Origin: Tardiphaga sp.
GTDB taxonomy: Bacteria; Pseudomonadota; Alphaproteobacteria; Rhizobiales; Xanthobacteraceae
Assembly (NCBI GenBank): GCA_028290325.1
Contig: JAQGJY010000191.1
Span: 1-37,472, forward strand
Direction of reading: 5' to 3'
Length of the DNA stretch: 37,472 nucleotides
The position numbers and the translations under genes are program-made. Below the pieces are notes generated by a model, which searched no databases, had not been told where the DNA came from, and saw nothing but the letters and a program-made list of their open reading frames with translations. This document shows, piece after piece, positions 18,024 to 24,466 of the stretch. Within the stretch, counting starts at the first letter, position 1. Each line of letters starts with the position of its first letter.

Positions 18024-19820
18024 ATGACATCCCTCGACGCCGTCAGCGTTGCGATTCTTCTCGGCGCGGTTCTGGTCATGGCCGGAATCCTGTCGAGCCT
18101 GCTGGCGTTGCGCTTCGGCGCGCCCTTGCTGCTGGTGTTTCTGTTCATCGGCATGCTGGCGGGCGATTCCGGCCCCGGCGGGCTGCGCTTCGATGACGTA
18201 CGCACCACCTATCTGGTGGGCTCGGTGGCGCTGGCGCTGATCCTGTTCGATGGCGGACTCAAGACCCGGTTTCAGTCGATCCGCACGGTGCTGGCGCCGT
18301 CGTTGATGCTGGCGACCGTTGGCGTGCTGGTGACGGCCTTGATCACCGCGCCGGTGGCGAAATACGCGCTGGACCTGAACTGGGCGCAATCGCTGCTGGT
18401 CGGCGCGGTGGTCGCCTCGACGGACGCCGCCGCCGTCTTCCTGCTGGTCCACGCCCAGGGGCTGCGGTTGCGGCCGCGCGTCGGCGCGACGCTGGAGGTC
18501 GAATCCGGCACCAACGATCCGTTCGCCGTCTTTCTCACGCTGATGCTGGTCGAATTCCTGTCGATCGGCGAGAGCTCGCTCGCGCATGTCGCTCTGGAAT
18601 TCGCGCAGGAGGCGATTCTCGGCGGCATCATCGGCGTCGTCGGCGGTCGTCTCGTCGTGCTGGCGCTCAATCGCGTCGAACTGCCGCAGGGGCTGCACGC
18701 GCCCTTCGTGACGACGGCGGCGCTGGTGATTTTCGGCCTGGCGCAACTCGGCCATGCGTCGGGATTTCTCGCGGTCTATCTCGCGGGGATGATCATCGGC
18801 AATCTGCCGACGCGGGCGCATAATTCCGTGGTGACCTTCCTCGACGCCGCGACCTGGCTGGCCCAGATCGTGATGTTCGTGTTGCTCGGCCTGCTGGTCT
18901 CACCGCAGCGCGTGCTGGAAAACATCTGGCCCGCGATCGGCATCGCCTTCGTGCTGATGCTGGTGGCGCGGCCCGTCGCGGTGTTTTTGTGCCTGTCGCC
19001 GTTCCGCTTCAATTGGCGCGAGCGGTCGTTCATCTCGTGGGTCGGGCTGCGCGGCGCGGTCGCGATCTTCCTGGCGTCGATTCCGCTGCTGGTGAACCTG
19101 CCGGCGGCCTACCTTTATTTCGACGTCGCCTTCGTCGTCGTCATCATCTCGCTGTTACTGCAAGGCTGGACGCTCGGCCTCGCCGCACGCTGGCTGCATG
19201 TCGCGCTGCCGCGCGCCGATCGCGGGCCGCGCCGTGTCGAGCTCGATCTGCCGGGGCAGCTCGAGCAGCAACTGGTCGGTTACGCGGTGCGGCCCAAAAG
19301 CCTGTTTCTCAAGCGCGGCCTGATTCCGTCATGGTCGAAGTCGACGCTCGTCATCCGCGATCAGCAGATCCTGTCGCCCGCCGAGGCCGAACCGATCGCC
19401 GCCGGCGATTATGTCTATCTGCTCGCGCCGCCGGAAAAGGCCGAGGCGCTGGATCGCTTCTTTGTCGATATGCCGCCATCGCCGGCGCCTGATCCGCATC
19501 TGCTCGGCGACTTCACGGTGGCTGGCGACGTCACGCTCGGCGATCTCGCGGGGATCTACGGCGTCACCGTCAACGAGTCGGACGCCGCTCTGACGCTGGC
19601 GGATTATTTCGACGTGCATCTCGACCACGCGCCGAAAGCGGGCGCGACCTTGCCGCTGGATTCGATCGTGCTGGTCGCGCGCAGCATCGGCGGCGGCCGC
19701 GTCAACGTCGTCGGCCTGCGTTTGCCGGAAGACGAACAAGAGGCGGCTCCGCCGCTGAGCGGTGTCGATGCGTTCAAGCGTAAATTGTCGCGAACATGGG
19801 ATGCGCTGTCGCGGGCTTAG
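18024..19820 (+). CDS. Potassium/proton antiporter (CvrA/NhaP2 type)
   Basis: This CPA1-family antiporter of 598 residues has about 12 membrane segments in residues 1-395. The core motif is DAAAVFLLVHAQGLRLRPRVGATLEVESGTNDPFA-like, with the Asp-Ala and Asn-Asp pairs that mark cation/H+ antiporters. After the membrane part a cytoplasmic region begins near residue 410, with an RCK_C (TrkA-C)-like segment (GYAVRPKSLFLKRGLIPSW...). A second C-terminal segment of the CorC_HlyC transporter-associated kind starts near residue 490. NhaP2/CvrA proteins export K+ in exchange for H+ and protect from high K+ or low osmolarity. ATG at 18024 follows a short gap after GGAG. Confidence 0.9.
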   Translation: MTSLDAVSVAILLGAVLVMAGILSSLLALRFGAPLLLVFLFIGMLAGDSGPGGLRFDDVRTTYLVGSVALALILFDGGLKTRFQSIRTVLAPSLMLATVGVLVTALITAPVAKYALDLNWAQSLLVGAVVASTDAAAVFLLVHAQGLRLRPRVGATLEVESGTNDPFAVFLTLMLVEFLSIGESSLAHVALEFAQEAILGGIIGVVGGRLVVLALNRVELPQGLHAPFVTTAALVIFGLAQLGHASGFLAVYLAGMIIGNLPTRAHNSVVTFLDAATWLAQIVMFVLLGLLVSPQRVLENIWPAIGIAFVLMLVARPVAVFLCLSPFRFNWRERSFISWVGLRGAVAIFLASIPLLVNLPAAYLYFDVAFVVVIISLLLQGWTLGLAARWLHVALPRADRGPRRVELDLPGQLEQQLVGYAVRPKSLFLKRGLIPSWSKSTLVIRDQQILSPAEAEPIAAGDYVYLLAPPEKAEALDRFFVDMPPSPAPDPHLLGDFTVAGDVTLGDLAGIYGVTVNESDAALTLADYFDVHLDHAPKAGATLPLDSIVLVARSIGGGRVNVVGLRLPEDEQEAAPPLSGVDAFKRKLSRTWDALSRA

Positions 19821-19827
19821 CAGCCTT

Positions 19828-19871
19828 CGTCATTCAGGTTCTCGCCGGCAGGGGCGAGCCCCGCAATGACG
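19828..19871. repeat. CGTCATT...AATGACG palindromic repeat, possible bidirectional terminator
   Basis: CGTCATT (19828-19834) pairs with AATGACG (19865-19871), and CTCGCC (19841-19846) with GGCGAG (19853-19858) across the loop GGCAGG. Together they form an interrupted cruciform of 7 plus 6 bp. It fills the 54-base gap between the convergent antiporter and modC genes, where it may stop transcription in both directions. Confidence 0.7.
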
Positions 19872-19874
19872 GTG

Positions 19875-20540
19875 TTATGTCGGCAACAACGCCAGCCCGC
19901 CGACGGCCACGGCGCGGCCGCCTTTCAGCATCACCACCTGCGTCGCCAACTGCCGCATCTCGTCGGCGTCGTGGCTGACATAGACCATCGGCACGCGGGT
20001 CTCGTCGCGCAGGCGCACCAGATAGGGCAGAATTTCGGCCTTGCGCGCCTCGTCGAGCGACGCCAGCGGTTCGTCGAGCAGCAACAATCGCGGCCGCGCC
20101 AGTAACGCGCGACCCAGCGCGATGCGCTGGCGCTCGCCGCCCGACAATTGCCCGGTCCGGCGCGCGCGTAACGGCGCGATGTCGAGCAACGTCTCGACGC
20201 GTCGGATATCGTCCGCGTCGCGCGGCAGACCGTTCATGCGGCGGCCGTAATCGAGATTCTGCGCGACATCGAGATGCGGAAACAATCGCGCATCCTGAAA
20301 CACGCAGCCGATCCGACGCCTATGCGCCGGCACGTGAGTCCGCGCGGTGGTGTCGTCGAGCACGTCGTTGTCGAGAACGATGCGGCCGCGATCCGGCGTC
20401 TGCAATCCGGCGATCATGTTGATGATCGACGTCTTGCCGGTGCCGGATGCGCCGAACAGGCCGGTGACGCGGCCGTCGCTCTCAAACGAGACATCGAGCG
20501 CGAAGTCGCCGAGTTGCTTGGCGGCGTTGAAACTCAGCAC
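19875..20540 (-). CDS. modC: Molybdate ABC transporter ATPase, short form without TOBE domain
   Basis: This ATPase of 221 residues drives molybdate import. Walker A GASGTGKTS lies at 30-38, the signature LSGGE at 132-136, Walker B LLLLDEP at 152-158 and the H-loop YVSHDADE near 187-194. It is the third gene of modABC and starts three bases after modB. Classical ModC proteins have about 350 residues because a C-terminal TOBE/Mop domain follows the ATPase. Here the frame ends right after the ATPase core and runs into a palindromic repeat. A separate TOBE protein is coded at 22839-23048. The short form may be normal in this group or a loss; the sequence shows no frameshifted TOBE remnant downstream. 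Confidence 0.9.
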   Translation of the reverse strand: MLSFNAAKQLGDFALDVSFESDGRVTGLFGASGTGKTSIINMIAGLQTPDRGRIVLDNDVLDDTTARTHVPAHRRRIGCVFQDARLFPHLDVAQNLDYGRRMNGLPRDADDIRRVETLLDIAPLRARRTGQLSGGERQRIALGRALLARPRLLLLDEPLASLDEARKAEILPYLVRLRDETRVPMVYVSHDADEMRQLATQVVMLKGGRAVAVGGLALLPT

Positions 20541-20543
20541 TTT

Positions 20544-21239
20544 TCAATTCCCGTGCAGGCGTAAGGTGGCGCGCCGTGCCAGCCATTCGGACATCACCAA
20601 GGCCGCCATCGCGATGACGACCGACACGATCACCAGACGCAACGCGGCGGTGTCGCCGTCCGGTGTCTGGATCAGCGAATAGATCGCGGCCGAAATCGTC
20701 TGCGTCTCGCCGGGAATGTTGGAGACGAAGGTGATGGTCGCGCCGAATTCGCCGATCGCTTTGGCGAAGCCCAGCACCATGCCCGCCAGCACGCCCGGCC
20801 AGGCCAGCGGCAGCGTGATGGTCCAGAACACCCGCCACGGTGCGGCTCCCAATGTGGACGCCGCCTGTTCGAGTCTGCGATCGACGGCTTCGATCGACAA
20901 CCGGATGGGTCGCACCAGCAGGGGAAACGACATCACGCCGCAGGCAAGCGCCGCGCCGGTCCATTTGAACGCGAAGACGATGCCGAGGTTTTCAGCGAGC
21001 CAGGCGCCGATCGCGCCGCGTCGCCCGAATGTCAGCAGCAGCAAATAGCCGGTCACCACTGGCGGCAGTACCAAAGGCAGATGCACCAGCGCGTCGATCA
21101 GGCCCTTGCCCCAGAAGTCGCGCCGCGCCAGCAGCCACGCCAGCGCGATGCCGAGCGGCGTCGCGACCACAGTGGCAACCAGCGCCACGCGCAGCGACAG
21201 CGCGATCGCGGTCCATTCGTCGGGGGTGATATCGAGCAT
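20544..21239 (-). CDS. modB: Molybdate ABC transporter permease
   Basis: This inner-membrane protein of 231 residues has about five to six hydrophobic segments. Family landmarks include PLVLPPVVTGYLLL near residues 54-67, the ATPase-contact loop AASTLGAAPWRVFWTITLPLAWPG near 126-149, and FAKAIGEFGATITFVSNIPGETQT, highly typical of ModB. The ATG at 21239 is fixed by the family start MLDITPDEW. It lies 91 bases after modA, with a perfect 12-bp hairpin in the gap, and is followed at once by modC. Confidence 0.95.
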   Translation of the reverse strand: MLDITPDEWTAIALSLRVALVATVVATPLGIALAWLLARRDFWGKGLIDALVHLPLVLPPVVTGYLLLLTFGRRGAIGAWLAENLGIVFAFKWTGAALACGVMSFPLLVRPIRLSIEAVDRRLEQAASTLGAAPWRVFWTITLPLAWPGVLAGMVLGFAKAIGEFGATITFVSNIPGETQTISAAIYSLIQTPDGDTAALRLVIVSVVIAMAALVMSEWLARRATLRLHGN

Positions 21240-21257
21240 GTTGACTTGGTTCTATGT

Positions 21258-21319
21258 CGTCATAGTTTCGCGTCGCGCGCCATCGGCAAGCACCGATGGC
21301 GCGCTTGCGCGCAATGACG
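21258..21319. repeat. Palindromic repeat with perfect 12-bp hairpin between modA and modB
   Basis: GCGCGCCATCGG (21275-21286) and CCGATGGCGCGC (21293-21304) are perfect inverted arms around the loop CAAGCA. Outer ends CGTCAT (21258-21263) and ATGACG (21314-21319) place it with the other GTCAT...ATGAC repeats here. It fills most of the modA-modB gap on the operon transcript. No T-run follows on the mod strand, so it is more likely an mRNA processing or stability element than a terminator. Confidence 0.75.
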
Positions 21320-21330
21320 GCCCAGATTCG

Positions 21331-22125
21331 TCACGACACCGGCTTGATCAAAAACGTGAAGCCGTATTTTTCGAACATGGCCTTTGCCGCCGCCGAGCGC
21401 AGGAACGCGAGATAATCCGTTGCCTCCGGCTTGGCCGTCGTCGTCGCCGCGACCGGATAGATGATTGCCGGATGCGAATCCGCCGGGAAGCTGCCGACCA
21501 CCTTCACGCCCGGATCGATTCTGGCATCGGTCGCATAGACGATGCCGAGCGCTGCTTCGCCGCGCGAGACCAGCGTCAGCGCCGCGCGCACGCTTTCCGC
21601 CATCGCGAATTTCGGCTCGGCCGCGCTCCATGATCCGAGCTTTTCCAGCGCCGCCTTGGCGTATTTGCCAACCGGCACGGACTTCACATCACCGGTCGCG
21701 ATCTTGCCATCGCCGGCCAATTTGGCGAGATCGAAGTTCTGGCCGATCGCGACGTTGGCGATCGCCGAATCCTTCGGCGCGATCAGCACGATCGCATTGC
21801 CCAGCAGGTTGACGCGGCTCGGCTCATTGATGGATTTCTTTTGCGCGGCGTAATCCATCCAGTCGGTGTCGGCCGAGACGAACACATCCGCCGGCGCGCC
21901 CTGCTCGATCTGTTTGGCGAGCGCGGAGGAGGCCGCGTAACTGGCCACGATCTTGATGCCGGATTTCGCGGTAAAGGCGGCATTGACGTCATCGAGCGCG
22001 TTCTTCATCGAAGCCGCGGCAAAGACGGTGAGCGATTTTTCCTGCGCGGTCGCGATCGACGTCAGGCCGCCGATCAGCGAGAGGGCGACGAGGCCGACGG
22101 CGAGGCGGCGAGAGATATGAATCAT
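21331..22125 (-). CDS. modA: Molybdate-binding periplasmic protein
   Basis: This substrate-binding protein of 264 residues has a signal peptide ending near ATAQ (about residue 28). The mature start EKSLTVFAAASMKNALDDV is typical of ModA, as are YAASSALAKQIEQGAPADVFVSAD and the GEAALGIVYATDA segment. It binds molybdate (or tungstate) and delivers it to ModBC. The start MIHISRRLAV at 22125 has GGAG six bases upstream; the longer in-frame start at 22224 gives a non-signal-like extension. A gap of 210 bases separates it from the upstream gene on the same strand, so it may also have its own promoter. Confidence 0.95.
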   Translation of the reverse strand: MIHISRRLAVGLVALSLIGGLTSIATAQEKSLTVFAAASMKNALDDVNAAFTAKSGIKIVASYAASSALAKQIEQGAPADVFVSADTDWMDYAAQKKSINEPSRVNLLGNAIVLIAPKDSAIANVAIGQNFDLAKLAGDGKIATGDVKSVPVGKYAKAALEKLGSWSAAEPKFAMAESVRAALTLVSRGEAALGIVYATDARIDPGVKVVGSFPADSHPAIIYPVAATTTAKPEATDYLAFLRSAAAKAMFEKYGFTFLIKPVS

Positions 22126-22335
22126 GGGCGCTCCAAATCGTGCGGCAAGCGCAGACGCGCGCGGATGCACGTATTGCTGCTTGGGGATGAGGGATCGCGA
22201 CAGGCGGAAGCGCCGTTCCGGCAACCCGGCGGACTGACGGTCCGCAGGGCATCGCTGCGGCGGACCATATCAGGTCCGTCACGGCGGTAAAGGCTGACCG
22301 TCATTGCGAGGAGCATCTGTCCCTCACCTTATCGC
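22126..22335. promoter_or_regulatory. Leader region of modA with hairpin and partial repeat
   Basis: The modA leader holds CGGACC (22261-22266), loop ATATCA, GGTCCG (22273-22278), a perfect 6-bp hairpin. It also holds CGTCATTGCGAGGAGC (22299-22314), which looks like a half copy of the GTCAT-type repeat. I find no clear ModE-like operator and no fold I can assign to the molybdenum cofactor riboswitch. Confidence 0.4.
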
Positions 22336-22839
22336 CTACGGCGTCGCCGCACGCGACAGCAGCAGATTGACGCGGTCGGCTTTGCCGCCGCTGAGCTGGA
22401 TCGTCAACGGCTGCGCCGTCAGTTCGAACCGCATGGTCTTGCGCAGGCCCGCGCAATCGGTCGCGCCGCTGAAGGCCACCGGCTTCAGACGTTTGCCGTC
22501 CTGCACGACATCGATCCACAGCGCTTCGGACAGGCTGACCGCGTACAGACCTGGCGTTTTCGGCGCGGCCGCCGTGACGTAACCGGCGAAAGTGTCGGGC
22601 GGAAAGTTGCGCTCGGCGGGCGTCGGCAGCCTGGCCTCGGGCGACGGCAGCAGCGCGACCGTGACCGCGCGGCCCGGTATCGAGAGCTCGCCGCCGGATT
22701 TGAGGAGCGGTCGTTCGGATGTGGTGAGTGCCGCGCGTTCGCCCTCGATCGGCCATTTGAACTTATCGCAGCCGCTCGGCTCGGCGGCACGGACCGCCGT
22801 CGCGGCGACCAGCAGCATCAGTGCGGGCAGGATAAGCAT
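22336..22839 (-). CDS. Secreted protein of unknown function in the molybdate locus
   Basis: The protein has 167 residues. Residues 1-18 (MLILPALMLLVAATAVRA) form a signal peptide, so it is probably periplasmic. The mature part has few landmarks: Cys24 in SGCDKFKWPIEGERAAL and a second Cys in GATDCAGLRKTMRFEL, which could form a disulfide; the rest looks beta-rich. I do not recognise a family with known function. Its ATG overlaps the stop of the upstream TOBE gene by one base (TGATG), so the two are translated together, and modABC follows on the same strand. A role in Mo uptake is inference from position only. Confidence 0.75.
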   Translation of the reverse strand: MLILPALMLLVAATAVRAAEPSGCDKFKWPIEGERAALTTSERPLLKSGGELSIPGRAVTVALLPSPEARLPTPAERNFPPDTFAGYVTAAAPKTPGLYAVSLSEALWIDVVQDGKRLKPVAFSGATDCAGLRKTMRFELTAQPLTIQLSGGKADRVNLLLSRAATP

Positions 22840-23048
22840 CAGTCCACCGCGATCATCACGTCGGAGGCCTTCACCACGACGACGACCTGGCCGCCTTTGG
22901 CAAGGCCGAGATCGTCCACCGCGGCGTTGGTGATCGACGAGGTCATGATCTGGCCGCCGCCGATATCGACGCGGACATGCGAGGTGGTGGCCCCTGTCGT
23001 GACTTCGACGATGGTGCCCCTGATCTGGTTGCGTGCGCTGATTCGCAT
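22839..23048 (-). CDS. Free-standing TOBE/Mop-type molybdate-binding protein (molbindin-like)
   Basis: The product is a single TOBE domain of 69 residues, starting MRISARNQIRGTIVEV and continuing with VTTGATTSHVRVDIGGGQ, the Ser/Thr-rich loop MTSSITNAAVDDLGL, and the final strand VVVVVKASDVMIAVD. This is the classic Mop pattern (SARNQ...G.V..V..G...S.V...I..G..I...IT..SA..LGL..G..V.A..KAS.V). Molbindins bind molybdate as oligomers and may store or buffer it. The start has a strong Shine-Dalgarno GGAGG eight bases upstream. It is the first gene of the likely TOBE-unknown-modA-modB-modC operon and may supply the domain that ModC lacks here. Confidence 0.9.
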   Translation of the reverse strand: MRISARNQIRGTIVEVTTGATTSHVRVDIGGGQIMTSSITNAAVDDLGLAKGGQVVVVVKASDVMIAVD

Positions 23049-23182
23049 AACAGTTTCCTCCGTAGGATTGCCGAACGCGCGGCGATGGCCGCGCCGGAAC
23101 GAACTGAAAATGTCGGAGAGGACCCGTCGTCCCGTATAGTCGGCTGCGCTTACGGCGCGGCGATCTCTGTGTAGCGCGATTC

Positions 23183-24106
23183 CTACGGCGCGGCCAGCAC
23201 CTGACGGCACGCCGCCGGCAGATCCGCCAGCGTCATCGGCGGTTTTGGTTTCGGCGGCACGGCTGGCGGCTTCGGATGCAAAACCGCGTCCGTGAACCAG
23301 TGCGCGAGGTCTGCGCCGCAGCCGTCGCCGTCGCCGGGCGGCGCCTGCGGCGTGCACTCGGCGCTGCCAGCCGGACAGACGATGCGGACGTGGAAATGAT
23401 AATCGTGGCCGTACATCGGCCGCACCTTGGAGAGCCACGAGCGATCGCCCTTGGCCTCGCGGCACAAGGCCTTCTTGATCGCGGCGTTGACGAAGATGCG
23501 CTCGACCGCGGGCTCCTGCGCGGCGGCGCGGATCACCGCCAGGTGCGTCGGAGTCCATGCCTGCGGATCGATGTCGAGACGGTCCTTCCGCACCATCATC
23601 ACGGCGGACATTTCCTCGCGCTCATTGCGCGAAAGTTGCCGGTTCGGCATCGGCGTCAGCCAGATGTCGGCATCGAGGCCGATCTGGTGGCTGGCATGGC
23701 CGGTCAACATCGGCCCGCCGCGCGGTTGCGACATGTCGCCGATCAGAAGTCCCGGCCAGCCCGCGACCCTGTTGGCCTTCGCCGACAATCGCTCCAGAAG
23801 CGCGACCATCTGCGGATGCGCCCAGTTGCGATTGCGCGACAGCCGCATCACCTGCCAGGTGTCGCCGTTGAGCGGCAGCGCCTCCGCGCCGGCGATGCAG
23901 CCTTTGGCGTAGAATCCGACGACTTGTGGCGCGCCGCGGGTCGGCAGCACCTTGCGGCCGAACAACTCCTTGGCGCCAAGTTTCGGATCGTCGGGATTGG
24001 CCAGCGGCGGCAACGCGCGGGGCGTCAACGTGCCCTTGTCCTGCGCCAGAGCTGGCGCGGCGGCGGCGAGCGAAAGGGCGATGCCGAGAATCAGTCGGAG
24101 GGTCAT
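23183..24106 (-). CDS. mepA: Penicillin-insensitive murein endopeptidase
   Basis: This periplasmic LAS-family metallopeptidase of 307 residues cuts D-Ala-meso-DAP cross-links in peptidoglycan. A signal peptide runs to about APALAQ (residue 22). The zinc site is complete: His140 and Asp147 in GHASHQIGLDAD and the HDYHFHVR motif (His234, His237, His239). Compared with E. coli MepA (about 274 residues) it has a C-terminal tail with a proline-rich linker (HPKPPAVPPKPKPP, about 277-290) and a final Cys-containing helix. It is on the same strand as the TOBE gene, 134 bases upstream, but is functionally unrelated. Confidence 0.94.
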   Translation of the reverse strand: MTLRLILGIALSLAAAAPALAQDKGTLTPRALPPLANPDDPKLGAKELFGRKVLPTRGAPQVVGFYAKGCIAGAEALPLNGDTWQVMRLSRNRNWAHPQMVALLERLSAKANRVAGWPGLLIGDMSQPRGGPMLTGHASHQIGLDADIWLTPMPNRQLSRNEREEMSAVMMVRKDRLDIDPQAWTPTHLAVIRAAAQEPAVERIFVNAAIKKALCREAKGDRSWLSKVRPMYGHDYHFHVRIVCPAGSAECTPQAPPGDGDGCGADLAHWFTDAVLHPKPPAVPPKPKPPMTLADLPAACRQVLAAP

Positions 24107-24463
24107 GAGACAGGCTTATAGCGCAACTGGACAGGATTGCCGCGTTCCGCGATCGGAACCGGGCCATTTCCGTACATACAGTGTTAACCCTATGAAAGAT
24201 TGACGCGAATTAGCACGGACCTTTCGATAGGTGCGCGTTTTTCCGGCAAATGGATGGCGAGGCGCCGCAAACCACCCAATTCAGCGAAAGTTGCCCACCG
24301 GACGCAACCAGAAGACGTGAAATATTTAAATACCATCCGCGCCAGCCTAATGGTTGAGCAAACGACGGCTCTTATTTGCGGCTGCTACGGGCCGCGGCGA
24401 TTCAGGTCACACACATTTTTCAGACAAATAGGCGATCACGTCAGAGGCAGAAGGCGATGAGGC
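24107..24463. promoter_or_regulatory. Divergent intergenic region between mepA and the GGDEF-EAL gene
   Basis: This is a gap of about 357 bases, lower in GC than its surroundings, with room for both promoters. It contains the short inverted repeat TTCCG-CGAT-CGGAA at 24145-24158 and the AT-rich GAAATATTTAAATACC near 24318-24333. An open frame of 86 residues at 24200-24460 has arginine-rich, repeat-free sequence with no family features and I do not call it. No RNA gene seen. Confidence 0.4.
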
Positions 24464-24466
24464 GTG

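Noticed and set aside
22126..22335. Molybdenum cofactor riboswitch or ModE operator before modA
   Set aside because: The leader has hairpins, but I cannot align them to the riboswitch core or find the ModE inverted repeat.
24200..24460. 86-residue open frame upstream of the GGDEF-EAL gene
   Set aside because: There is no ribosome site, family motif or coding-like composition, and it lies in a region that should hold promoters.
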